Positions 1 through 6,765 of a DNA stretch of 9,771 nucleotides are shown piece after piece. The notes below the pieces were generated by a model, which saw nothing but the letters and a program-made list of their open reading frames with translations, was not told the DNA's origin and did not search any database. Each line of letters opens with the position of its first letter. The stretch's first letter is position 1. The position numbers and the translations under genes were made by a program. The stretch is from an uncultured bacterium (lineage in GTDB: Bacteria; Actinomycetota; Coriobacteriia; Coriobacteriales; Eggerthellaceae), in assembly GCA_905214325.1 (NCBI GenBank), contig CAJMLT010000048.1:1-9771 (forward strand), read 5' to 3'.

Positions 1-2022
1 TACGGCGAGGATTTCGAGATGGACGAAGCAAAGCGCACCATCTACGCCACGGAATCCGGTTTGGAGAAGATCGAATTCCGTCTCGGTATCGACGACATCT
101 ACGGTGACCCGGCGGGGCAACTCCCCAATCATCTTCAGCAGGCTCTGAAAGCGCAGTATCTGTTCCACCGCGATGTGGATTACGTCGTCGTCGACGGGGA
201 AGTGAAGATCGTCGACGAATTCACCGGCCGCATCATGGAAGGGCGTCGTTATTCCGAAGGTCTCCATCAGGCACTCGAAGCCAAAGAACACGTGTTGGTC
301 CGCCAGGAGAACCAGACTCTTGCAACCATCACGCTTCAGAATTATTTCCGTCTCTACGATAAGCTTTCCGGTATGACCGGTACGGCCATGACCGAAGATG
401 CCGAGTTCCGTCAGATCTACGATCTGCCGGTCATGTCCATCCCTCCCAACAAGCCCGTCATCCGTGACGATCGCAACGACTTGATCTATCGCACCATCGA
501 TGCGAAGTTCGGCGCCGTCGCCGACGATATCGCCGAACGTCACGCCAACGGGCAGCCTTGCCTGATCGGCACCGTTTCCATCGAAAGTTCGGAGAGACTC
601 AGTCGCCTTTTGAGCAAGCGGGGCATTCAGCACGAGATATTGAACGCGAAAAACCATGAGCGTGAGGCCTCCATCGTCGCACAGGCCGGCCGCAAGGGTG
701 CGGTTACCATCGCGACGAACATGGCCGGTCGTGGTACCGACATCCTGCTCGGTGGTAACCCCGATGTGCTTGCACAGGAATTCGTTCTCGAGCAGATCGA
801 TGACGAGGAGCAGGAGCCCACGCCCGCACAGATCAAGGAAGCTCAGGCACGCGCACAGAGCGTGACCGAGCGTGAGTACGAAGAAGTCAAGAACAGCGGC
901 GGGTTGTGTGTCATCGGTACGGAGCGTCATGAGAGTCGTCGTATCGATAATCAGCTCCGTGGACGTTCCGGTCGTCAGGGCGATCCCGGTGTGACCCAGT
1001 TCTATTTGTCGCTCGAAGATGACCTGATGCGTTTGTTCGGTGGCTCCAAGATGGACTCCATCGGCAACATGATGCAAAAGACCGACTTGCCCGAGGACAT
1101 GCCCATTCAGGCATCCATGGTTTCGAAGGCGATCGAGACAGCGCAGCGTCAGGTAGAAGCGGTTAACTTCTCGGCACGTAAAAACGTGCTCGAATACGAC
1201 GATGTGATGAATCTTCAGAGGAAGGCCATCTACAACGAACGCAACGCGATTCTCGATGGTAAAGATCTTTCGGAACGCATCCCGGATATCATCGAAGATG
1301 CCGTTCGCGCCCATGTCCTCGAGAGTTGTTCTCCTAAGCTGCCCAGTGATGACTGGGATCTCGAGACGCTCGATCTGTGGCTTGCCCAAATGACCGGGGA
1401 AACCGAATTGAGTGCGGAATCCTTCGATTTCGATGATGACGTGGATGATCTCATGGAGGCCATCGGCGATCATTTCCAAAAACTCTACGACGAACGATCT
1501 GAAAAGATAGGGGAGCCTTTCGCCGATATTCAGGCTCAGGTTATGTTGCGTTTCATCGACACCCGCTGGATGGCTCACCTGCAGGAGATGGATTATCTCA
1601 AAGGTGCCATCGGGCTGCGTGCCTATGGGCATCGTGATCCGCTGGTGGAATACCGCGATGAAGCGCATCGTATGTTCGCGGCGCTCACATCTTCTATCTA
1701 TGAGGATTTTCTCAGGTTCCTTCTGCGTGCCCCCATCGTCGTTCAGGAACTTCCCGAAGAGGAGGAAACGCCGCTCGATGGCGATGTCTCTTATTCTAAC
1801 CCGGCCGAGGCACTTGACTCTTCGGCGACGCAGACTCAAAGAGTGCAGGCCGCATCGGCTGCCGCACAGGGAGTTCCCGTGGATACGCCCAAGGAAACCG
1901 CTCAGAAAACCAAGACGATCGAAAAGGACAAGGACGATCCCTACGCCAACGTCGGTCGCAACGATCTCTGTCCTTGCGGATCCGGTAAGAAATTCAAAAA
2001 GTGCCACGGTGCCAATCGCTAA
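1..2022 (+). CDS. secA: Preprotein translocase ATPase SecA (5' partial)
   Basis: SecA is the cytoplasmic ATPase that pushes unfolded preproteins through the SecYEG channel. The reading frame is open from base 1, giving 673 visible residues. The Walker A half of the first nucleotide-binding domain lies upstream, so the ATG at 19 is internal. Residues below count from the first codon of the window. The fragment starts in the preprotein cross-linking domain. It continues through GMTGTA (124-129) and the second nucleotide-binding domain with NMAGRGTDI (240-248) and QLRGRSGRQGD (from 318). The helical scaffold and two-helix-finger region follows, with a conserved WMAHLQEMDYLKGAIGLRAY stretch near 520-545. 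After a poorly conserved acidic/Ala-rich linker (about 580-650) comes an intact zinc-binding SEC-C motif, CxC...CH, with C657, C659, C668 and H669; this motif normally helps SecA bind SecB or ribosomes. Stop is TAA. prfB follows after 21 nt without a terminator, suggesting cotranscription. Confidence 0.98.
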   Translation, partial: YGEDFEMDEAKRTIYATESGLEKIEFRLGIDDIYGDPAGQLPNHLQQALKAQYLFHRDVDYVVVDGEVKIVDEFTGRIMEGRRYSEGLHQALEAKEHVLVRQENQTLATITLQNYFRLYDKLSGMTGTAMTEDAEFRQIYDLPVMSIPPNKPVIRDDRNDLIYRTIDAKFGAVADDIAERHANGQPCLIGTVSIESSERLSRLLSKRGIQHEILNAKNHEREASIVAQAGRKGAVTIATNMAGRGTDILLGGNPDVLAQEFVLEQIDDEEQEPTPAQIKEAQARAQSVTEREYEEVKNSGGLCVIGTERHESRRIDNQLRGRSGRQGDPGVTQFYLSLEDDLMRLFGGSKMDSIGNMMQKTDLPEDMPIQASMVSKAIETAQRQVEAVNFSARKNVLEYDDVMNLQRKAIYNERNAILDGKDLSERIPDIIEDAVRAHVLESCSPKLPSDDWDLETLDLWLAQMTGETELSAESFDFDDDVDDLMEAIGDHFQKLYDERSEKIGEPFADIQAQVMLRFIDTRWMAHLQEMDYLKGAIGLRAYGHRDPLVEYRDEAHRMFAALTSSIYEDFLRFLLRAPIVVQELPEEEETPLDGDVSYSNPAEALDSSATQTQRVQAASAAAQGVPVDTPKETAQKTKTIEKDKDDPYANVGRNDLCPCGSGKKFKKCHGANR

Positions 2023-2030
2023 AAACGGGT

Positions 2031-2035
2031 AAGGA
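2031..2035 (+). promoter_or_regulatory. Shine-Dalgarno site of prfB
   Basis: AAGGA lies 8 nt before the ATG at 2044, inside the 21-nt secA-prfB gap. It supports that ATG as the true start, which matters because it sets the N-terminus of an RF2 without the usual frameshift. Confidence 0.75.
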
Positions 2036-2043
2036 ACAAAAAC

Positions 2044-3126
2044 ATGATCACCTGCGAAGAAGCTTCGCAGCGTCTGAAAGACGCACGCGCCTATTTACAT
2101 ATCGACGAACAGGAAGACAAGCTGGCCGATCTCGAACGGATAAGTGCGCAACAGGATTTTTGGAACGACCCCGAACATGCCCAGCAGGTCTCCAAACAGA
2201 TTTCCGATATCCGTGACGTACTCGATCGTTATCGGCAGGCTCTCCGTTATCTCGAAGACGCACAGGCGGCTCGGGATTTCATCGATGAGGACCCTTCGTT
2301 CGAAGAGGAGTTGACCCGCAACCTCGAACACCTCGAATCCATGATCGATGCCTTCGAGATCGAATCATGGTTTACGGGTCGCTACGATCAGGCCGATGCT
2401 ATCTTGACCATCCATCCCGGTAGTGGAGGTCTTGAGGCGCAGGACTGGACGGAGATGCTCTATCGAATGTATTCACGCTACATAGATTCGAAGGGATGGA
2501 AGCAGCGTGTGCTTGATCTTGTGCCGGGAGAAGGTATCGGCCTCGATCATGTGAGCATTCAGGTGGAAGGCAAGAACGCCTACGGAATGCTCCGCAGCGA
2601 AACGGGAGTTCACCGTTTGGTTCGTATTTCCCCCACCGACGACAAGAAACGTCGCCACACCACATTCGCCGGTGTCGAGGTGGTTCCCGTCCTTCCCGAA
2701 GACGATATCGCCGTCGAGATCGATCCCAATGATGTCCGTGTCGATGTCTACCGTTCCAGTGGGCCCGGCGGGCAAAGCGTCAACACCACGGATTCTGCGG
2801 TGCGTTTGACCCATGTTCCTACGGGAATCGTGGTTACGTGCCAGAACGAGAAATCCCAGCTGCAGAACAAGGAAGCGGCCTTCCGCGTGTTGCGCGGCAA
2901 GCTTTTCGAAATAGAGGAACAGAAGCGTCAGAATGAATTGGCGCAACTCAAGGGCGAGAAGATGGATAATTCCTTCGGCAGCCAAATTCGTAACTATGTT
3001 CTCTATCCTTATCGACTGATCAAGGATACCCGTAGTAATATCGAAAGTGGTAACGTCGATGCTGCTCTCGACGGTGATATAGATGAATTCGTCATCGGGT
3101 ATCATCGTTGGAGGGCTTCGCAATAG
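2044..3126 (+). CDS. prfB: Peptide chain release factor 2 (RF2)
   Basis: RF2 recognises UGA and UAA stop codons in the ribosomal A site and triggers hydrolysis of peptidyl-tRNA. The protein has 360 residues, normal for the family. The helical N-terminal domain is followed by the PGSGGLEAQDW segment (about 125-135), the codon-recognition domain, and the catalytic SSGPGGQ loop with GGQ at 242-244. The C-terminal helices are typical. Two features are unusual. The tripeptide normally SPF in RF2, which reads the second and third stop-codon bases, is S196-P197-T198 here. Also, the codons matching the classic CUU-UGA frameshift site read TAT TTA CAT ATC (residues 17-20) in one continuous frame, so no +1 frameshift is needed. 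The gene ends in TAG, which RF1 reads, so its own termination does not depend on its product. It is likely in one operon with secA. Identity is certain; the effect of SPT is not known from the sequence. Confidence 0.98.
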   Translation: MITCEEASQRLKDARAYLHIDEQEDKLADLERISAQQDFWNDPEHAQQVSKQISDIRDVLDRYRQALRYLEDAQAARDFIDEDPSFEEELTRNLEHLESMIDAFEIESWFTGRYDQADAILTIHPGSGGLEAQDWTEMLYRMYSRYIDSKGWKQRVLDLVPGEGIGLDHVSIQVEGKNAYGMLRSETGVHRLVRISPTDDKKRRHTTFAGVEVVPVLPEDDIAVEIDPNDVRVDVYRSSGPGGQSVNTTDSAVRLTHVPTGIVVTCQNEKSQLQNKEAAFRVLRGKLFEIEEQKRQNELAQLKGEKMDNSFGSQIRNYVLYPYRLIKDTRSNIESGNVDAALDGDIDEFVIGYHRWRASQ

Positions 3127-3156
3127 AAACGGGCAAGTCGAACTGGAAAGGAAAGC

Positions 3157-3990
3157 ATGAATTCTCAGGCAGCCAAAGAAAAAGCCTGCGCTATCCGTAA
3201 GGACATCATTGAGATGTTGCACGAAGCAGGGAGCGGCCACCCAGGTGGTTCGCTTTCGTGTGCCGACATCCTCTCTGCTCTGTTTTTCGGTGGCGTGATG
3301 TGCCATGATCCTAAAAATCCCTGTTCAAAGGGGAGTGACCGTTTCATTCTCTCTAAAGGACATGCGGCTCCCGCGCTCTATGCCACGCTTGCTCAAGCGG
3401 GCTATATTCCCGCCGAGGAACTCAAGACCCTCCGCAAGCTCGGTTCCCGATTGCAGGGGCATCCCGATTCGAATCTTCTTCCCTGTATAGAGGTTTCGAC
3501 GGGTTCTCTCGGGCAGGGTCTTTCGATCGCGGCCGGTCTCGCGGCCGGCCTTCAGCTGGAAGACAATCCCCATCACGTGTTCACCGTCATGGGTGACGGC
3601 GAATGCGAAGAAGGTCAGGTTTGGGAAGCGGCCACCTTCGCAGCCCATCGTGAGCTCGGTCACCTGATCGCCATCGTTGACACCAACGGTCTTCAGATAG
3701 ACGGTCATGTCGAAGAAGTATGCGCAAGTGGCACTCTGAGCGGTAAGTTTGCGGCATTCGGCTGGGAAGTTCATGAAGTCGATGGCCACGATGTGGTTGC
3801 GCTCATCGCCTTGCTCAATGATCTCAAGGCATCTTGCAGTCCGCTCCCCAAAGTGGTGATCGCCCACACCGTCAAAGGTAAGGGCGTTTCCTTCATGGAG
3901 GACCAGGCGGGTTGGCATGGAAAAGCTCCCAACGACGATGAAACGAAACGAGCTCTCGAAGAGCTGAACGGAGGAGTGTCCCGTGGTTAA
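3157..3990 (+). CDS. tkt: Transketolase, N-terminal (thiamine diphosphate-binding) subunit
   Basis: This is the N-terminal half of a split transketolase, 277 residues. With its partner it would move two-carbon ketol units between sugar phosphates in the non-oxidative pentose phosphate pathway, supplying ribose 5-phosphate and erythrose 4-phosphate. Visible family features are SGHPGGS with H28, SKGHAAPAL with H69, the thiamine diphosphate/metal motif beginning GDG at 146-148 and ending at N177 in DTNGLQIDG, and HTVKGKG with H237. The start ATG follows an AAAGGAAA purine run at 3147-3154, with a rather short spacer. The gene begins 30 nt after prfB. Its last 8 nt overlap the partner gene, indicating translational coupling and equal dosage. 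Split transketolases are common in Gram-positives and archaea. Relatives that use other sugar phosphates (for example in pentulose catabolism) have the same split layout, so exact substrates are inferred. Confidence 0.93.
   Translation: MNSQAAKEKACAIRKDIIEMLHEAGSGHPGGSLSCADILSALFFGGVMCHDPKNPCSKGSDRFILSKGHAAPALYATLAQAGYIPAEELKTLRKLGSRLQGHPDSNLLPCIEVSTGSLGQGLSIAAGLAAGLQLEDNPHHVFTVMGDGECEEGQVWEAATFAAHRELGHLIAIVDTNGLQIDGHVEEVCASGTLSGKFAAFGWEVHEVDGHDVVALIALLNDLKASCSPLPKVVIAHTVKGKGVSFMEDQAGWHGKAPNDDETKRALEELNGGVSRG
3970..3976 (+). promoter_or_regulatory. Strong Shine-Dalgarno selecting the GTG start of the transketolase C subunit
   Basis: GGAGGAG, the strongest ribosome-binding sequence in the window, lies inside the end of the N-subunit gene, 6 nt before the GTG at 3983. 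It fixes that GTG as the start and hence the 8-nt overlap. Its strength suggests substantial independent initiation in addition to coupling. Confidence 0.8.
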
Positions 3991-4963
3991 GCGTGCAACC
4001 CCTGAGCAGGCTCAGGAAAAAAAGGCAACCCGTGCGGCCTTCGGTCACACGTTGGCGGCATTGGCGGCGGAAGGAATGAAGGTGGTGGCGGTCGATGCCG
4101 ACCTTACGGGTTCGACCACGACGAAGGCCTTCGCCGAAGCAGCTCCGGAAAACGCGAAACGGCTTTTCAACGTCGGCATAGCCGAGCAGAACATGATGGG
4201 CGTTGCCGCTGGCCTCTCGCTTGCCGGCAACATCGCCTTCACGGGTTCCTTCGCCGTGTTCGGTACGGGTCGTGCTTATGATCAGATCCGCAATACGGTC
4301 GTTTACTCCAACCTGAATGTGAAGGTCGCTCCCACCCATGCCGGCATTTCCGTCGGTCCCGATGGGGGATCACACCAGATGCTCGAAGATATCTCCTTGA
4401 TGCGCGGTCTTCCCCATATGAACGTTTTCGTTCCCGCCGATTATGCTTCGGCTTGTGCCGCTTTGCGTCTTGCCGCCCAAACTCCCGGACCTGCCTACAT
4501 CCGCATGGGTCGTGCGGCGGTGCCGGCTGTCTATGCTCCCGATGTCGAGCTCGAAGTGGGTAGGGCCTATGTTCTCGAGGAAGGCAGCGATGTGACGCTC
4601 ATCGCCTGCGGAGTCGAAATCGCTCAGGCCAACGAAGCGGCTTCCCTGCTGGCCGAGGAGGGTATATCGGTCGAGGTGATCGATGCGTTCTGTATAAAGC
4701 CACTCGACGAAGACACCCTCTTGACCTCTTTGGCGAAAACGGGTTGTGCGGTTGTGGCCGAGGAGCATTCCGTCTACGGTGGTCTCGGGTCTGCGGTGAG
4801 TGAATTGTGTGCCGAGCACCTCCCCGTACCGCTTGAACTCGTCGGAGTGCGTGATACGTTCGGCAAGTCGGGCGAATTCGAGGAACTCATGAAATACTTC
4901 AAGCTTGATGCCTCCTCACTTGTGCAAGCTGTGAAGAGGGTTTTAGCGAGAAAACAACATTGA
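3983..4963 (+). CDS. tkt: Transketolase, C-terminal (pyrimidine-binding) subunit
   Basis: This is the second half of the split transketolase, 326 residues, with a GTG start. It contains the pyrimidine-binding domain, with the cofactor-activating glutamate E68 in NVGIAEQNMMG. The GPDGGSHQ loop (125-132, with H131) lies at the active site, and a transketolase C-terminal domain follows from about residue 190 (AYVLEEGSDVTLIACG... EEHSVYGGLGSAVSE). Active transketolases combine both halves at a dimer interface, so this gene and the preceding one should make a heterotetramer. The overlap and strong ribosome-binding site fit matched production. The final codon before the stop is CAT. The stop is TGA, the only TGA terminator among the seven gene ends seen, and it is also the TG of the extended -10 promoter for ftsE. 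DXP synthase is less likely, because that enzyme is normally one chain. Confidence 0.93.
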   Translation: MVKRATPEQAQEKKATRAAFGHTLAALAAEGMKVVAVDADLTGSTTTKAFAEAAPENAKRLFNVGIAEQNMMGVAAGLSLAGNIAFTGSFAVFGTGRAYDQIRNTVVYSNLNVKVAPTHAGISVGPDGGSHQMLEDISLMRGLPHMNVFVPADYASACAALRLAAQTPGPAYIRMGRAAVPAVYAPDVELEVGRAYVLEEGSDVTLIACGVEIAQANEAASLLAEEGISVEVIDAFCIKPLDEDTLLTSLAKTGCAVVAEEHSVYGGLGSAVSELCAEHLPVPLELVGVRDTFGKSGEFEELMKYFKLDASSLVQAVKRVLARKQH

Positions 4964-4969
4964 TATAAT
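4941..4969 (+). promoter_or_regulatory. Extended -10 promoter for ftsE-ftsX-ctp-rnr
   Basis: TATAAT at 4964-4969 is a perfect sigma-70/SigA-type -10 box, preceded by TG and one base (TGATATAAT, 4961-4969), the extended -10 form. No good -35 is present: TTTTAG at 4941-4946 has 17-nt spacing, and TTTAGC at 4942-4947 matches 3 of 6 at 16 nt. A weak -35 is normal for extended -10 promoters. Transcription would begin near 4975-4976, leaving a leader of about 36 nt before ftsE. The element overlaps the transketolase stop codon. In coding DNA of this moderately GC-rich type such a perfect match just before a gene is unlikely by chance, but it is unproven. Confidence 0.62.
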
Positions 4970-5001
4970 CAGAAGGTCTCAGAATAAACACTACCACGAA
5001 C

Positions 5002-5005
5002 GGAG
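5002..5005 (+). promoter_or_regulatory. Shine-Dalgarno site selecting the GTG start of ftsE
   Basis: GGAG lies 6 nt before the GTG at 5012. It supports the long form of FtsE. Between this GTG and the first strand of the ABC domain there is no in-frame ATG, GTG or TTG. Confidence 0.65.
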
Positions 5006-5011
5006 CATACT

Positions 5012-5839
5012 GTGACAAATGATTACAGCGGGGATGTTGCTGGAAAGCACACCGCTCCGACTCATGCGCAGCAGGTCGCTTCTCAGCTTTCCGAGTCGCT
5101 GCCCGTCGTCAACGTCGAGTCGGTTCCTCAAAATGTCGGCAATCCGGTTATCACCTTCGAGCATGTGACCAAGGTATATCCCGCTCAGCCGACGAAACCG
5201 GCGCTCGATGACATCTCTCTTCACATCTTTCCCGGTGAATTCGTTTTTCTCGTCGGTCATTCCGGATCGGGAAAGTCGACATTCATCAATCTTCTCATTC
5301 GGCAGATCAAACCTTCCAAGGGTCATATCTATGTCGCCGACGAAGATCTTTCGAGTATGCGCAATTGGCGTGTTCCCTATCTTCGACGCAATATCGGATG
5401 TGTTTTTCAGGACTTCAAACTTCTGCCGAATAAGACGGTTTTCGAAAACGTCGCATTTGCACTCGAGGTAATCGGTAAGTCCCGTCATGTCATTAAGACC
5501 CAGGTCCCCGAGGTGCTGCGCCTCGTCGGCCTTCAGGACAAACTGGAAAAGCGCCCCGACCAGCTTTCGGGCGGCGAGCAGCAGCGCGTCAGTATCGCCC
5601 GTGCTATCGTCAATCGTCCTCCCTTGCTGATCTGTGACGAGCCGACGGGTAATCTCGACCCCCAGAATTCGCGGGGCATCATGGATCTACTCGAGCGAAT
5701 CAACCGCACGGGGACAACGGTTCTCGTCGCTACCCATGACCGTGAAATGGTCGACAATATGCGCCGCCGAGTTATCGCCCTTGATAAAGGCCGCTTGACG
5801 CGTGACCAAGATAGAGGGGTGTACGGTTTCGATGTCTAG
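5012..5839 (+). CDS. ftsE: Cell division ATP-binding protein FtsE
   Basis: FtsE is the cytoplasmic ATPase of the FtsEX complex, which uses ATP hydrolysis to signal through FtsX and switch on peptidoglycan hydrolases at the division site. All ABC motifs are intact: Walker A GHSGSGKST (82-90), Q-loop Q133, signature LSGGEQQR (185-192), Walker B ending ICDEP with D209 and E210, the D-loop NLDP, and H-loop H242. The order and wording (RRNIGCVFQDFKLL) are typical of FtsE. The protein is 275 residues, against roughly 220-230 usually. The excess is mainly an N-terminal stretch of about 45 polar residues, rich in Ser, Gln, Val and Ala, before VITFEHVTKVYP. No alternative start lies between, so the extension appears genuine. 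Start is GTG. Stop is TAG, overlapping ftsX by 8 nt. Confidence 0.97.
   Translation: MTNDYSGDVAGKHTAPTHAQQVASQLSESLPVVNVESVPQNVGNPVITFEHVTKVYPAQPTKPALDDISLHIFPGEFVFLVGHSGSGKSTFINLLIRQIKPSKGHIYVADEDLSSMRNWRVPYLRRNIGCVFQDFKLLPNKTVFENVAFALEVIGKSRHVIKTQVPEVLRLVGLQDKLEKRPDQLSGGEQQRVSIARAIVNRPPLLICDEPTGNLDPQNSRGIMDLLERINRTGTTVLVATHDREMVDNMRRRVIALDKGRLTRDQDRGVYGFDV
5814..5819 (+). promoter_or_regulatory. Candidate Shine-Dalgarno site for ftsX
   Basis: GAGGGG lies 12 nt before the ATG at 5832, within ftsE. The spacing is longer than ideal, so translational coupling with ftsE probably contributes. The GTG at 5802, in the same frame, lies upstream of this site and would add ten residues not typical of FtsX. 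Confidence 0.45.
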
Positions 5840-6746
5840 TATCTTCTATTTCTTCAGGGAATCCCTTACGGGTTTCACACGGAATCTTTCAACGACGCTC
5901 GGTTCCATCATCACCATCTTCCTGTCGTTGCTTATCATCGGTATCTTCGGTATCGGTGGTGCCGTCATCAACAATGTCGTTGCCTCTGTTGAGAATCAGG
6001 TCTCCATCACCGCCTACGTCAAAGATGATGCCTCCGAGGCCGACATTCAGACGGTCATGAGCTATGCCGAGGATCTTCCCGGTGTTGCCAGCGTGTCCTT
6101 TACCACGAAGGCGCAGGCACTCGATAATTTCTCGAATTCCATGACGTCGAATCCCGATATCGTGGCTCAGCTCGATGGAGATAATCCTCTTCCCGCAAGT
6201 ATCGACATCCAGCTTCAGGAAGCGCAGTCGGTCAGCGAGGTCGCAGGTCAGATAGAAACCAATACGACCTTTACCAAGATCTGCGACAACGCCGCCGATC
6301 CGGCCGAGTCTCTTCAGTATGGACAGAAGACCGTCGATAAGCTGTTCTCTCTTACCAATGCCATCCGTTTCGTAGGAATAGCCTTGATAGCCCTGCTTAT
6401 CTTCATTGCCTTCATCTTCATCAACAACACGATCCGCCTTGCCATTCTGGCACGTCGTAAGGAAATAGCGATCATGCGTTTGGTAGGCGCTTCGAACGGA
6501 TTCATCCGTGGGCCGTTTCTGGCCGAAGGTGCTCTGCACGCTATCATCGGTGCCGTTGGATCGGTCGTCGTTTTGGAAGTTCTGCGCAACGTCGCTCTAC
6601 CGCGTGTCTCGGAGACCTTGCCTTGGCTGCCCATCTCCGTCGATGCATCGACATTCATCTTGGTCTACATTGCCTTGCTGCTGGCGGGGTTGATCATCGG
6701 ACTCTTCGGCTCCATGTTTGCGATGCGTCGCTACCTGAAGGTGTAG
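5832..6746 (+). CDS. ftsX: Cell division protein FtsX
   Basis: FtsX is the membrane partner of FtsE. It carries the signal across the membrane to wall hydrolases or their activators. The 304-residue protein has the family layout: a short cytoplasmic N-terminus (SSIFYFFRESLTGFTRN), membrane segment 1 at about 25-47, and an outside domain at about 50-175. Segments 2 (about 178-200), 3 (about 232-256) and 4 (about 274-297) follow, with the cytoplasmic tail RRYLKV. The loop after segment 2 (ARRKEIAIMRLVGAS) is the characteristic FtsX motif next to the ATPase. I chose the ATG at 5832 because it begins the conserved N-terminus and overlaps the ftsE stop by 8 nt, as usual for coupled ftsEX. The in-frame GTG at 5802 would add ten residues. 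Stop is TAG, 19 nt before the protease gene. Which hydrolase it controls cannot be read from this window. Confidence 0.95.
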   Translation: MSSIFYFFRESLTGFTRNLSTTLGSIITIFLSLLIIGIFGIGGAVINNVVASVENQVSITAYVKDDASEADIQTVMSYAEDLPGVASVSFTTKAQALDNFSNSMTSNPDIVAQLDGDNPLPASIDIQLQEAQSVSEVAGQIETNTTFTKICDNAADPAESLQYGQKTVDKLFSLTNAIRFVGIALIALLIFIAFIFINNTIRLAILARRKEIAIMRLVGASNGFIRGPFLAEGALHAIIGAVGSVVVLEVLRNVALPRVSETLPWLPISVDASTFILVYIALLLAGLIIGLFGSMFAMRRYLKV

Positions 6747-6753
6747 AGGGTAT

Positions 6754-6758
6754 AAGGA
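6754..6758 (+). promoter_or_regulatory. Shine-Dalgarno site selecting the GTG start of the S41 protease
   Basis: AAGGA lies 7 nt before the GTG at 6766 in the 19-nt gap after ftsX. It supports a start that includes the short basic cytoplasmic leader and the membrane anchor. Confidence 0.7.
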
Positions 6759-6765
6759 TATCCGC

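Noticed and set aside
3127..3156. Terminator or regulatory element in the prfB-transketolase gap
   Set aside because: The 30 nt show no inverted repeat or T-run; only the purine-rich ribosome-binding site is present.
2473..3306. A 277-codon minus-strand open frame opposite prfB and the start of the transketolase
   Set aside because: It crosses the prfB/transketolase boundary, shows no family features, and the + strand genes explain all constraint.
4691..4700. TGTATAAAG inside the transketolase C subunit as a promoter
   Set aside because: It resembles an extended -10, but it lies deep in coding sequence with no gene start following. It is likely coincidental.
5802..5831. Upstream GTG start for FtsX
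   Set aside because: It would add ten residues inside ftsE that are not typical of FtsX. The ATG at 5832 begins the conserved N-terminus and gives the usual short overlap.
6749..6760. TATAAG as a -10 box for a separate protease promoter
   Set aside because: No -35-like sequence lies at suitable spacing, and a transcript from it would start at or past the ribosome-binding site. The AAGGA is better read as the Shine-Dalgarno site.
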